Origin: Epiperipatus broadwayi
Lineage: Eukaryota > Onychophora > Udeonychophora > Euonychophora > Peripatidae
Assembly (NCBI GenBank): GCA_028023455.1
Contig: JAQFVV010006199.1
Location: 7,946,972 to 8,010,971, forward strand
DNA length: 64,000 nucleotides
Reading direction: 5' to 3'
The translations under genes were made by a program, and so were the position numbers. The notes beneath the pieces were generated by a model. That model made no database searches. It saw only the letters and a list, made by a program, of their open reading frames with translations, and was not told where the DNA came from. Shown here one piece after another: positions 24,290 to 35,964 of this stretch (its first letter is position 1; every line of letters begins with the position of its first letter).

Positions 24290-26830
24290 AATTGAAGGAA
24301 GGTTGTATGAGTTGGAAGGAGAATGTCATATTTAATGGAACACTATCGACAAATGTAAAGTTAGAAGAAAATGTAAAGACAATTGATTTGAAAAATAAAC
24401 ATAAATTTTAATAAAAAGGCACAATATTGGAAGTATAATGGACTGGAATTCATTATAAATAAAAAAAGGGAACACAACATTGTGGAGATTAGTGTCATAT
24501 CAGATAGAGTGATAAAACTAGTTATTCAGCTAATGTAAAGTACCAAATGCTAATTCTAGTTTGTGCTCTGATAAGTTTTCATTGTGATAAAAATTGGAGA
24601 ATTTTTATATAGATATAGAGAAAATGATTAAATCAAAGTGATTTTTAAAATTATCATGGGTGATTTTAATACTACTATTGGAAAATGCTTGAAAGATAAA
24701 AGTACTATTAGTAAATTTGGTAGTGAAGATAGAAATAGGAAAAATAGATATATTTTGCAAAATGTACAAATTTATAAGTGGAAATGAACGTGGACGCATT
24801 AAAATGATGGTATAGAAAGAATTAGATTATATTTTGACTAACAGAAAATATGTTTTTCAAGATTGCAGTATATTTAATAGAGTCAAAAGAAAAAGTAATC
24901 AACATTTAGCTGTAAGATATGCATTAATGTGAAGTGAAATAGACAAAAGCTTTTAAGAAAGTCAATATTAAAAATTGGTATCCCTTACAAATACTCTAGT
25001 GAAATTCATCCTGAAATTGAAAATCATTTAAAATATTAAGACTTATGCACAAAGAGGATTGCTGTGCATACAGCTGATATAAAAAAAGTAATAATTTTCA
25101 AATGAGGCAAAGCAATGTATATATAAAACAAGCAATATGAAATATTTAAAAGTGATTCCTTTATAAATGAATATTTAAAAATGATTTATTTAAAATTGAA
25201 TATCCTGAGCTTAGTAATATGGTATGAGAAATTACTAATGATACATTTAGAAAAATTGAATATCCTGAAATTTGAAATATACTACAACAAATAATTAATG
25301 TTAGCCACAAGAAAATATAAATGAATTAATAAGGAAAGTTATTAAGCCTTAAAAATATAAAATATTGGAAAATTGTTTGAGCAATAAAAAGAAAAAAAAT
25401 GCCATTGTTATTTAAAAAAAAAAAAAGAAAAATTCTACAAAGAATTATATAGTTATAAAAAACACACAAAAAGTAATCACTATATTACATTTCATGAATT
25501 GCTAAATACTTTAAATGAAGAAGTAAGGCATACAATTAAGTCTATAAAAAATTAAAAAGCTTCAAGAAAGGATGTCAAATTATTATTTATATTTTAAGAG
25601 AAATAGATGAAGAAATAAAGAAATTATTGAAAAATCTATATAGAAAGTATCTAAATGATAAAAATATACTAGATGAATAGAAGATTGCAGGGGTGATATC
25701 GTATAAGAAAAGTGAAAAAGAAAATATTAGAAACTACAAACTTATCAATCTATATAAGATCTTTATTAAGATCATTACAACTTATTTATTGGGGAACATT
25801 GGACTCAAACCAATTCAGAAGAAAAAAACAACAAAAACAAAAAAAACAAAACAATTTGGTTATAGAATATTAATTCAACATCCAAGTATTAAGAGAAATT
25901 ATGAAAAGGATAAATACTGTCATTTTGTGTTGGATTTGTAGATTATGAAAAGGCATTTATTTCTATAATTGTTTCTGCAGTGATTAAACCTAGAATATAA
26001 AATTCTGAAGAATACTTTATTGAAATGCAATAGCAGTGATTAGTTACATGGTGATAGTAAGATTAACATTGATAAAATTATACAACAAGGTGATTACATT
26101 TCTCCAAAAATTTTTACAGCAATTTTTTAATGAAGTATTTTGTGGATTGAAATGGGAAGCTAAAGAAATAAAAATAAATGAAGATTGATTAAGTTAAGTA
26201 GGTTTTACAGATTCTTTTGCTAATAATGTTTTAAAACTATGGACAATGTTACAAGAGCTAACACATGAAATTGAGTAGTAGGATTAAAAGTAAATGCTGA
26301 ATAGACTGAAGTACTGTTTAATGATTAAAAAGCAAAGATGAATCTAAAGAATTAGAAACTAATGACTGTAAATATCTTGATCAGATTAGTAATACAAATA
26401 GAAACTTAATGGAATTAATTATAGAATTAAATTTGGATGGCATGTTTTTGGTAGAATAATTCTTTGTTAAAACTAAATATATCTATTTGTTTGAAAAAAG
26501 GTATTTAATAAATGTGTTTTAATAATTATATATGTATCTGAGGATTGGACACTTAATAGAAGAGCAATCCAAACATCAGATCACAACAAAGTATAAAGAA
26601 ACCCATGGTATCATTAGAAGAAGGATCAGAAATGAAATACATGGATGAGCGAATAAATATTGAAAGAATTAGAAGACAAAATGGGGCTGGTCTGAATATG
26701 TTGCTAAAAAAGATAATTATAGATGAACAGTTGAAGTCTTAAACAGGATATAAAGAGTTTATGAAAGATTTAATATAAGATCACACATGAGATTGATGAA
26801 CAATAAAGAAGTTTGTTGAAATAGTATGGG
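24290..26830 (+). mobile_element. RTE-type LINE, nearly full length but broken
   Basis: Single-ORF non-LTR retrotransposon relic with domains in the expected order. The start of the endonuclease (EEP) domain is near 24415-24500 (YNGLEFIINKKREHNIVEISVISDR-like). The IIMGDFNTTIG motif of the EEP active region is at about 24653-24685. RT follows: FGYRILIQHPSIKRNYEKD near 25855 and a VDYEKAFISIIV-like palm block near 25935-25970. The C-terminal region with CLKKVFNKCVLIIIYVSEDWTLNRRAIQ-like text is near 26490-26570. Many stops and frameshifts make it inactive. It is homologous to the copies at 2.4-4.5 kb (minus) and 14.2-14.7 kb (plus). The 3' TGATGA tail is eroded. Confidence 0.85.
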
Positions 26831-26879
26831 AAAGAGGTTATTGTTTTAAAACATTAAATTAAACTAACAGTTAGTGCAT

Positions 26880-27110
26880 ATACTAATCAGTTTGCTGTGA
26901 TATTACTAATATTTGTTTGCTGTGATATTACTAACAGTTGGTGCATATACTAACCTGTTTTCTGTGATATTACTAACAGTTGAATGCATTTGGAATATTT
27001 AACTAAAAAATTAAACTTTTCTAAAGACATTCAAAACACATATTAGATGATGGAAATAGTCCAATATAAAAATACAACTAGAACACCATCATCACAAACT
27101 TTCAGAAAAA
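26880..27110. repeat. Short tandem repeat plus dispersed-repeat segment
   Basis: The units GTGATATTACTAACAGTTG and TGCATATACTAA recur several times at 26880-26985. The following segment, from TTGAATGCATTTGGAAT to TTTCAGAAAAACA, is related to 37727-37825, so this is a second copy of an unidentified dispersed repeat. Confidence 0.6.
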
Positions 27111-27929
27111 CAATAACTTTATGATGTCTGAAAAATAATTAGAAAGTTTTCTGCAACTTATCATAATCAATATTTGTGTTCAGAAAGGCTCAATATTGCA
27201 ACTAAATTTCAGATTTTTAGGAAGTATCAATTTTTTTTTGAAGGTATGGATAAAGATTTATGTTTAAGAAAATCAAATTTAGTATTATTTCTTTGTTTTT
27301 TAATTTTATATTATGCATTATGGGTTATCATAAAATGAAAGAGAAAACAACCAATTGAATGTAAACAATGAATGTATAAAAGAGTAGAAAGCTTGCTGCT
27401 TAACTTCTTACATAGACATTTTTTAGATGTCATATAATTATCATTTAGGAAGTAGCACTGTCTCTTTGCCTTATAGGCTTGCTAAATTAATAAATAGTTT
27501 TGGAGGTATTACATGCTTTTTGTTAATAATATCAAAATAAGTTGACTATATATTTTTTAGAACATACTATCAAATACACCTGGGTCTCATTTTACGCGGT
27601 AGATAGGTTCCTCAGAAAACACACATAAAAGAAATCGCACAAAAATAGACGTAACTTACCTTGAAAATGGGGGATACGGACTGTGATTTTTCAAAAATCG
27701 CATAAAAGCAAAGCACCAACGTAAAATTACTTTAAAGTTCGCATGCAAAAAAAATAAGGAAATAAAATATGACTAATAAAAAATTTCAAATTTGAAAAAA
27801 ATTGATACAAGACAAACTTTTTTTAACTATAATATTTAATTTTATTCAATACAATATATTTTTATGCATAATTTACAGTAATTTACATTTTTTCATACAC
27901 ATTTTAATTATTATCGCTATTTGCCGATA

Positions 27930-28042
27930 AACAGGTTCGTTTGCAAACCGGTAAAAAATCAGATTCTTCACAGGAGGAAATACAATTAGCACCAACTTCA
28001 CTCTCATGTGTTAATGGTTTTCTGGTGACAACGTAATTAGTA
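27930..28042 (-). pseudogene. pogo-like transposase C-terminal remnant
   Basis: The minus strand reads NYVVTRKPLTHESEVG, then SSCEESDFLPVCKRT, before the frame decays. The fragment at 62399-62581 encodes the homologous YIVDRKPITQHNTEGD and SSYDESDFLPVHKRT. Conservation of the protein reading in two diverged copies shows that it was once coding. Identification as the tail of a pogo-type transposase is inferred from the TIR/TA structure; I do not see the DDE catalytic residues. Confidence 0.55.
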
Positions 28043-28485
28043 ATTAATCTAACAACTAAAAATTAAATTCTTATTTTTGTCTTTAATTTTTTAATTTTCA
28101 ATTCTGTTTAAAAATCAAATTTTGTTTCACATCACATTAATTTCAGGTCGCCTTACGTAATTTTTAAATTGTTAATTACAATTAAAAATCAGATTTTAAT
28201 TTTTAATTGTCAAATTTAATTGTGCCCACTGCTATTACTCACCTTTTAAAAACAAACTTGCTGACACTAAATGATTAATAATTGATTACGTTCTTTTTTA
28301 AAAAGCAAAAACAGAATGTGATTTAAAATGCAATATTAACACGCACAATGTTTGAAAAAATTTACATTATAATCTTGTAAAATTTAATGTGTGTACATAA
28401 AATGTGGAAATCATGATTTTAATTTCATTATTGCATAAAATCTTACTATTATAAAGCACTGAAAATATTGAAATTATTAAGATGA

Positions 28486-28580
28486 AAGTCGAATTCCAAT
28501 AATGTGCTATTACTTTAAATATGACGTAAGTGCGTAAAATTTATTATTTAAAGTAATAGCGCATTATCGGAGTTCGACTT
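28486..28580. repeat. 35-bp-arm hairpin inside the pogo-like element
   Basis: The left arm 28486-28520 (AAGTCGAATTCCAATAATG...) and right arm 28546-28580 are reverse complements with three mismatches around a 25-bp loop. This is either a subterminal hairpin of the transposon or a smaller inverted-repeat element nested in it. Confidence 0.85.
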
Positions 28581-28709
28581 CCGATCTAATACAGTGTTAA
28601 CACATAAAAGAAAACCGCATACAAAAATATTAAGAAGAAACATGAATTGCATAACTTCAAAATCGCTTTAAATAAATCCGCGTAAAATGAGACACAGGTG
28701 TAGTTAAAA

Positions 28710-30140
28710 ATATATATGTGCTACATTTTGATGAATCAAAAATCGAATTATTAAATAGTGATAAAGAAAATAATATTTTTTATTTAAAAAAACAAAATTA
28801 TTACTAGTAATTTTAAGTACCTCATGCTGTAGCGTTAGTTCATTAGCCTGCCATTTTATGTTTAAATATGAAAGTAAGATTCTTTCAGTAATAAGATATT
28901 ATCAAGTAAACTCAGGATTTATTTTAGTCAACTATCTTGTAACTAATTATTCTATCTATAGTTATTAAATAAATATCAAGGTATAGTATTCTTAATGGAA
29001 TTTGAAATCTCAGGGCAATTTTAATTAATTAGATGAATATCATACTGATCTTTAAAGAAAAAAATAGATGTATGATTTAATTTCATTATTGGCAATGCAC
29101 TGACTATAAAATAAAGCATGATTATAATTCATCTTCATTATTGGTGGGGAGAAAAGAATCATGCTTATAGTATACTTACTGACTTAAGTAGATATTTAAT
29201 TAAAATATAACATGTTTTATTTAAGAATAAGTTTAAGTATCTAGATAATAGAATATCAAAACCAAATGATTTATTGTCAGTAATGATATTAAGTGTAATC
29301 TTATATCACAATTTTTTTTAGTATCAATATTTAGAATAGCATAATGACAGTTGATCCACCTGCTTGCTACATTATGACCTGAAATTGAATCTGGCTAGGA
29401 AAAACTTGAAAACTCCTAAATCGGGTGGTTATAATTTGAAACAATTTTCTTAATGTTCCTAGATATGATTAGATTTTTTCTTCAGATATTTGGATTATGT
29501 TAATATAGTTAATTATCATAATATTGATCAATAAAGAAATATTTAGCTATTTTTAGCTAAAGAGAAAACAAAGACACTGTTCAAATCATCTCTATTGGCA
29601 ATTGACAAACTTGATGAATAATTCTTTTTCTTCATCGTTCCTCTTTGAGAAATTATTAAGATCTTTGCTCTGCAATGAGTTATTAATAATCCTATTTCAT
29701 TTTAATCTTATATTTTAATGATGTCAGATTATATTATAAAATAAATAGTGATGTCATGTTATCATTCAACTTATTAAAATAATTTCATAAAATAAATATA
29801 ATTTGTTAGCTATATATATGACAATATAAAAGTAATTACATTAAGCGTTTTCATTGTTTCAAACTGTTGAATTTAATTAATTCATCAAGTTCTCACTATA
29901 TTAAAAAAAAAAAAAAATCTAGACTACAAATTATGATCCAGTTGATGTTAATGCTTAATTTCTTTAATTATTCATGATCCTTAATAAAAGAATGATTTTA
30001 ATTATAATAGCTGATTTAGATTTTTAAATGATCAGTTCTATGTCTTGTTCACTGAATTATTCATAGAATTTTTTTTTGTTAAATGTCATAAAGAATCCAA
30101 ACTTCCAAAACGAGAAAAAAAATATATATATAAGAAAAAG
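28710..30140. other. AT-rich DNA with one weak tRNA-like fragment
   Basis: No coding signal. The only recognisable item is the segment at 29345-29397 ending in GAAATTGAATCTGGCT, related to the tRNA-like fragment at 7.7 kb. Poly(A) and poly(TA) tracts are common. Confidence 0.5.
29345..29397 (+). repeat. Decayed tRNA-derived fragment
   Basis: The segment shares CACCTG...TTATGACYTG...TTGAATCTGGCT with 7660-7723. The B-box-like part is the best preserved. This is an old SINE-type fragment without a visible tail. Confidence 0.35.
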
Positions 30141-30144
30141 GATT

Positions 30145-30838
30145 TAATTGAAACACACAGGCTTATTATATACTTGTGTTTATATATGTAATATATAGGG
30201 TATATGAGCACTGACTTTCACATGACCCCTCACTCTCCACACACGACCCACCACTCTCCACACTATCTCATAACACTGATACACCTGAACACATATATGT
30301 TGAAAAGATAAATAATCACCAATATAGGTATTTCATGCTAAACCAGCAATCATTAGTTGGTCCAGATTACCATCTCTACACATATATGCTATAAGTGATC
30401 AGATATATATTGATAGCCAAACCTTATACTTTAACGGACAGGCTTTAATCTACTCCACACTCCAACTCTTCAACCGTCCATCCAATTGAAAATCTGATGA
30501 TGGAATGCTCAAAGGCCACCCTGAGGCCAAGATTCTTGTCACACCCATGTTGACCCAAGGTCAATCTGACCCCTCATGTACAGGACATAATCCATTTAAT
30601 ACATATACAAGGGATGGGCAGACATCTCTATTATGATATAACTGAAACACACAGGCTTATATACCTGTGTTTATATATGTAATATATAGGGTATATGAGC
30701 ACAGACTTTCACATGACCCACCACTCTCCTCACTATCTCATAACACTGATACACCTGAACACATATATGTTGACAAGATAAATAATCATCAATAATCGTA
30801 TTTCATGCTAAACCAGCAATCATCAGTTGGTCCAGATT
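30145..30838 (-). mobile_element. Miniature direct-repeat element (TRIM/retrozyme-like)
   Basis: Two direct repeats (30145-30368 and 30639-30838) with the same order of blocks enclose a 270-bp middle. Both start at TGAAACACACAGGCTTAT and end at GTTGGTCCAGATT. The first carries a small internal CACTCTCCACAC duplication. The element has no coding capacity. The strand given is that on which each repeat shows a hammerhead-ribozyme-like motif. Direct repeats, no ORF and a ribozyme near the repeat end match the plan of retrozymes, or of a Penelope pseudo-LTR. A plain TRIM is the alternative. The middle is somewhat less AT-rich (CAAGGTCAATCTGACCCCTC). No flanking target duplication is certain. Confidence 0.6.
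30313..30369 (-). ncRNA. Hammerhead-like motif, copy 1 (core mutated)
   Basis: On the minus strand, stem I left TGGACCAA is followed by CTAATGA (one change from the invariant CTGATGA). Next come stem II TGCT-GGTTT-AGCA and GAAA, then stem III ATA-CC-TAT and A as the cleavage-site base. TTGGT follows and pairs with ACCAA of stem I. A second four-pair block lies further out. The core G5-to-A change should abolish cleavage. A T-T mismatch at the base of stem II is unusual. This is a decayed ribozyme at best. Confidence 0.45.
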
Positions 30839-30839
30839 G
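30783..30839 (-). ncRNA. Hammerhead-like motif, copy 2 (core intact, stem III damaged)
   Basis: Same position in the second direct repeat. The core CTGATGA is intact, stem II TGCT-GGTTT-AGCA is unchanged and GAAA is present. The stem III segment reads ATACGATTATT instead of ATACCTATATT, and stem I is shortened. The two copies have lost different parts of the same architecture, as expected if the ancestor was complete. Confidence 0.45.
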
Positions 30840-32270
30840 TAAATTAAGGGGGGAAAAAAGCAATAATTTGTAAACAAATATATAACTATATTTTTTTATC
30901 TTAATGTTTTTCCCCAATTAAATTAATAATATTCTTCATTAACAAAATCATATTTAGAATCGATAATTGTCACAAAATCAATTATAAAGTTATACAATGT
31001 ATAATTTATCAACAGAAAATATTTAGCAAACATTTTTTTTTTTTTTTACTTTTTATTTATACAAGTGAATGATATCTATTTGTTGGAGTTGATCTGAATT
31101 TTTGCTATATGATTGTAATTATCTAAAAAAAAAAATATTTTTGGCAATAATGCAATGATAATAAATTTACTAGACATCATATAAAAACAAAAATTATTGA
31201 AGGGATTATTCTTGCCAGACAATTTTTTTGCTGACCTTAATATTAGATGTGATGAAGATATTTTATACACAGTCCATGTAGGCAATAGGTGAAAATTGGC
31301 CAAATTTGAGCAGAAGATATGCCCTTCATAGGAGATGAAAGAAAAAATAGAGGATGGAGAGTGTGGAAAATTTGAAATACTAAGAAAGGATTACTTGTTA
31401 ATATTTTGTAGGATGCTAAAGTAATTTATTCAGAATATTTCTGGGGGATTTGTTCATTGGAAGTTGTAAAGTAATCATTCCAGTTTTTCATAGCCTTTTA
31501 AAATTTAATTATGCAAAATGGATAATTCCTGGCTAAACTAAGAAATGGTATATTTTATACTAATTATTATTTCAAACTGATTATAAATTTTTGGAAACTA
31601 GATATGTTTTTCCAGCTCTTCTTACATATAATTATGCCACATTCATAATTCTTGGAAAATTAAAAATTGGTCTCTTACCTAATAGTTATATTATTCCTTG
31701 GTAATGGTTAATTCTCATAGATGATACAAATGGATATAGTCTATTCCATAATTTGGTAATGATTCTAGTAGTAGATGTGAATAATAAACTTCTTTCTTTA
31801 TTTGAAAGCTCTAACACTGGTGAACACAGACACTTTCAGTGAAAAAGAATGTGTATGATACATATACATTCTATTAGTTGTACATCAATTAATAGGTACA
31901 CTTGTAAATAAATTATTATCACATGATTTGTTACATTGTTTATGTAAGATTGTATGATCTATCCTCATTCATCTATTTGTAAATTTTTGTTTGTGTGTGG
32001 GCATGAATGTATCTGTTATAAACTACCATTTGCTTGAGTTAGATGAATTATATGATTGACTAGACTATATATTTTTCTTTATTTAAAACAAACAAACAAA
32101 TAAACAAAAAAAAAAAAACAGCAAGAAAGAAGAAAGCAAATTGTCCATGAAGAAAAAATACAAGTATATATGGTGTTCCAGGGCATGATCTAGTACTGTT
32201 GGTAGTGTATCCAGTTTTAATTATGTTGCACATAATACGTTTATTGCATTTAAAAATTTTGATAATTATT
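30840..32270. other. AT-rich DNA, nothing recognised
   Basis: No motif-bearing frame, tRNA-like fold or element end seen. Confidence 0.45.
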
Positions 32271-32275
32271 AAAAT

Positions 32276-32503
32276 GGAGAATGAAAATAAAAGGAATGAA
32301 GAGCAGCAGGAAATATTCAAAGCAAATATTTTTAAAACTAGCTGTGAAGAAGTTAATTTAGAGAATTCTGATATGCATAATGTTCATCCAGATAAAGATT
32401 TATGCAACCAAATAAATCATAAAGACATTAATAAAGAAATAAAAATGCATGAAAAAAACTTTTTTTCCAAAAAAAAACTTCATATTTTCCCCATGTATAT
32501 ATA
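32276..32503 (+). CDS. Possible small ORF or exon, acidic/charged, unknown
   Basis: From the internal ATG at 32276, a 75-codon frame reads MENENKRNEEQQEIFKAN and later SCEEVNLENSDMHNVHPDKD, ending near KKLHIFPMYI. It is rich in Glu, Asn, Lys and Asp, with His, Cys and Met, unlike the hydrophobic frames typical of AT-rich noise. The longer frame begins at 32199 but its first 25 codons look like noise. I recognise no domain and see no convincing splice signals. It could be chance, an exon, or part of an unknown element. Confidence 0.2.
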
Positions 32504-32519
32504 AAGGTAAACAAGGTAC

Positions 32520-33440
32520 ATGACAAACATATACTAGTACAATGAAAAATTGTGAGAAAATAGTACTGGAAAATGAATATCCAAAGATAGCAAAAGTTAG
32601 TTGTAATAAACTCAAAAGGGAATGAAAAAAAAAAAAAAGATCAGTAAGATTAGCCAAGATTCAATTGAGATGGTCATTTAAATTTTCGGTAGATGGGGTG
32701 TGAAGAGAGGAGGGGGTGAGAATATTTCTTTTAGTCATATTTAGAATTAGTTATAGGCAATAGGTATGCCATTATAAATAATTATTATTTATAGGAAGGG
32801 GAAGTAAATAAATGAAATGATCAAGGAGATTGTTCTGTATTATCAATATAAAGTTATTAAATTGTTAAAATAAATTAAATATTATGTTAACGATTTCGAG
32901 TCTTTAATGAATTTGAAAAATTAACTTGTAGTTCATGTCACATTATATTTGAATAAGAATGTTAAAATTATTAACTTAAAATAGAAATAATTTATAAAAG
33001 AATTAAAATATCCATTTATTTTTATGTTAAAACAAAAAAAAAATATATAAAATTACTAAATTAATATGATAAGAGGATTTATTTAAAAATGGGACAAATG
33101 GGTTAAAAAATTAACATATTGACAAAATAATATGATTAAAAAGGAATTTGCTTATGTGGGTGTGAAAGCAATGCCTCTTGATTCAACAATATTTAAGAAA
33201 AAGTGTTTTCAAAAATAATTTGTTCATTATTCAATGGTTGAATTACTCTGAAATTTTTAGGCAAGTTTTCTGAGCTGAGATATGTAGTACTTAGTTAAAG
33301 TTTTTTTTTTAGTTATTCTACTTTAAGCATTTTAATTCAACAACCAAGGAAAAATGTTTTAGAAGAAGTCAAGCCTTTATATTTTAGTTTACTGAATGCA
33401 TTCAAAGACATCTAGAAACTTAAGTATATTATTCTGTTTC
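32520..33440. other. AT-rich DNA, nothing recognised
   Basis: Low-complexity A-rich sequence with no supported feature. Confidence 0.45.
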
Positions 33441-33485
33441 TAAACCAACAATGATTTTAATGATCAAAATAAATTTATGTTCTTG

Positions 33486-33684
33486 GGATGTATGTCTGAA
33501 TTCCATATTTGAAATGTATAATGACTTTTCTGGAGTAGCCTGTGAATCAGGTGAATGGAGTAGAAATAGAAAATGTTCACTGCAACCATTGATCTGTAAA
33601 TTATTGTGTCCAATCAAAAATATTTGTCATCAAGATAAAGCAAATATCAGAATGACTGTTAAACTGGGATGTAGAATGCATTAA
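33486..33684 (+). pseudogene. Possible Sushi/CCP-like exon, partial or decayed
   Basis: The plus-strand frame contains GVACESGEWSRNRKC, which fits the end of a Sushi (complement control protein) module, where a Cys, a Gly-Trp pair and a final Cys occur in that spacing. It continues with PLICKLLCPIKNICHQDKAN and VKLGCRMH before a stop, resembling the start of a second module with a Cys-Pro opening and a V-x-L-x-C strand. A neighbouring frame upstream (KFMFLGCMSEFHI) could be the first module's earlier strand, implying a frameshift. Sushi modules mediate extracellular protein binding. With no clear splice sites, a decayed exon or a chance Cys-rich frame remain possible. Confidence 0.3.
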
Positions 33685-33689
33685 AGATG

Positions 33690-34980
33690 CCTGACAAAAT
33701 TTCTAAAATCTGAATCATCTCAATTGAAAAATTATGCCAAAAAAGTAGGGGAGAAATTCATGGTAATTTGAAGATAGAAAAGTATATACTATTATTGATT
33801 TAAAAAAAACAACAAATAAACAATTTAAGTGACAGATAACTTTAATACCATAAGATAAGACTAATCATTTATTTTATATCTGTTCAAAGGCCTATGTTTT
33901 TATTAACTATTTTCAATCTTCATATTTTGAAATCTTAAATATTATTTTAGAATTTTTTTTTTTCAAATTTGTTTTCTCTCTTTATATATATACACAGTAT
34001 TTTTAATGTATCAATGATCAATTTCCTCTGGAGCAGGACATTATAGTACAATGATAGATCAAATTAGTACATTGAAATTACTCAAACACTAAATTATATA
34101 TTTTTTGTAATAAACTATGTCTGTATTGATATACATCAATCCCTTTCATGTTATGCATGTGTATAATTTATGATATTAGTTTATTACATGTTATTTGATT
34201 TGATTAATTAAATATCATTGTTAAAACAATTTAATGTTTTTACATGAATCTATTTTTTTTTTCAATATTGGATAATATAATCTATATATATATATATATA
34301 TTTGAAAGAATATCTGGTTTTTGATATAGGAAAATCATACTCTGATTATCTTGCTAGAATCTGAGTAGGTAAACTGAAAGGAAACTGAGATAATGATTTA
34401 ATTTTTTGCAAGAAGTCAATCTATCTGGAAGATAAGACAGTCTTGTCTTTATATAATGGCTATAATTAATCCATGAATTATAGATAAATTGGTTTTGCCA
34501 TATAAGCCTTTTGTGAACCACAAAATGTGTGTGGATGAATTATTAAGATATTTTCAAACCAATATAGAATCATCAATGTCATCTGCTACAAAAATATATA
34601 AATTATATGTAAGCATAATACTATAGTTTGTAAGTGTAAGTTACTGGTAAATAGCTTGGCTTCTTTATTTAAATTTATTAGTCACAATTAATTTATGCCA
34701 TTCAATTATACATAAAATTCTGTTTGCTATTGTAATTATATGTTGGACCATCTCTATAATCTAAGAATGTTTTCAATTAGTAACAGAATGCAGATTAGTA
34801 TATAATATAACATTCAAGTGTACTCTCTCTTCAATTAAACTTCAGACCTTTAGATTCATGAATATCGAATTTAATTGACTAACTAGGACATTTTATCAAA
34901 GATAAGAATCAATGAAATTTCATATTTTTATCTATAAGGATCTGATTTTTTTTAAAGGCAAGTTTAATAAATAATTTTCA
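33690..34980. other. AT-rich DNA, nothing recognised
   Basis: No supported gene. A (TA)n tract lies near 34280-34300. Confidence 0.45.
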
Positions 34981-34984
34981 AATA

Positions 34985-35960
34985 TTAATTATGACACTAG
35001 ATTGACTTATGAAGTTGTTTGCCATTGTCATGAACAGCTTTTTTAAATTTTCTTTTTTGTGATTTTTTTCTCTCTGTCCAATAATTATGTCTTTTCCCAA
35101 TCAAACATATATACATGAATGCTACTTTAAAAATATTAGTGTTTTCATTTGTAATCATGACTGGTTTCACTAATATACATCTTTTTGCATTCACGTGTCA
35201 TTTCAGTTTTTGCTTTTCAGTGTTTCAAGGTTAGATGTGTAGAAGTTAGGATTATTCATAGAATGCTATGACTTTGGAAAGCTATTCTGATATTATATTG
35301 ATTGCCTATTTTTTTTAGTTTGTCTGCTATTCCTAATATATATAGAAATTCTACCGTATCTATAATTGTGTTTTTTTTTTGTTCCTTTTTGGTTGTCTAA
35401 GGTTTTCTTAATGACAGTCGATAAATAACTATTCTTCATGATAGTTTGTTCTGTGTAGGTTTTTTACCAAATCACTTGTTTATGATCAATCTTCTTTTGC
35501 TCTGTTTCATAGTAATAGAGTAATTCCATGTTTTGTGTTTTGTCATGATTGATTGTGTATGCTAAGTATTTTCCTGTGTATGTGGGCTTTTTGTAAACTA
35601 CAGTTTTGATTTTGTCATAAGGGTCTCTTGTCCAAGAATATCTATTAATGCCAGTTTTTGTTCTTATTCTGATTCTATTGTGAAATAGGGATGTGTCCAG
35701 AATGTTTATAATAGTGCTTATTCATGTGGCTATACAGCAAATGTATTGGTGACATAACACAGCCAAACTTTATGAATATGGAATAGTGTTTATGACTGGG
35801 GTTTTGATTTCTTCTGTATAAATTTTTCTAATCAGGGGTGACAATGGTGAACCCATAGCCATCTTTTGATTTGTTTGAAGAATGTATCATGTCATTATGC
35901 AGAATCTTAATTGTTCCATTATTAGATATAAGTCACTCAAAAATTGCCTCTAGAAGAAAC
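34985..35960 (-). mobile_element. Penelope-like element, 5'-truncated copy
   Basis: Minus-strand relic of a Penelope-like retroelement. Moving from 35890 leftward, frames give MAMGSPLSPLIRKIYTEEI (RT motif around the strand before the catalytic box), then a damaged YVTN-like catalytic segment, then a VYKKPTYTGKYLAY-like block (the KPT region after the RT palm). A Cys-containing ECKKMYISETSH segment near 35190 corresponds to the YIG part of the GIY-YIG endonuclease, followed by WTERKKSQKRKFKKAVH, the typical C-terminal block. GIY-YIG cuts the target and RT copies the RNA there. Stops and frameshifts throughout. It shares its 5' side with a plus-strand copy in head-to-head orientation. Confidence 0.82.
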
Positions 35961-35964
35961 AGCA

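Larger units (their letters stand above)
27577..28700. mobile_element. pogo/Tigger-like DNA transposon, non-autonomous, with TIRs and TA duplication
   Basis: A 1124-bp element bounded by 23-bp terminal inverted repeats that differ at one position (starting CACCTGGGTCTCATTTTACG at 27577; the complement begins CACCTGTGTCTCATTTTACG at 28700). TA flanks both sides (27575-27576 and 28701-28702), the target duplication of the Tc1/mariner-pogo superfamily. The left end (ACGCGGTAGATAGGTTCCTC) resembles Tigger-family ends. Inside is only a small remnant of a transposase-like C-terminus on the minus strand, so the element depended on transposase supplied elsewhere. A related, end-less fragment lies at 62.1-62.6 kb. 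Confidence 0.85.

Noticed and set aside
24605-24799. Minus-strand open frame
   Set aside because: Antisense to the RTE endonuclease domain, whose plus-strand MGDFNTTIG motif explains the locus.
32060-32657. Minus-strand open frames of 85-86 codons
   Set aside because: Overlapping frames on poly-A/T tracts, Phe/Leu-rich and antisense to a more plausible plus-strand frame.
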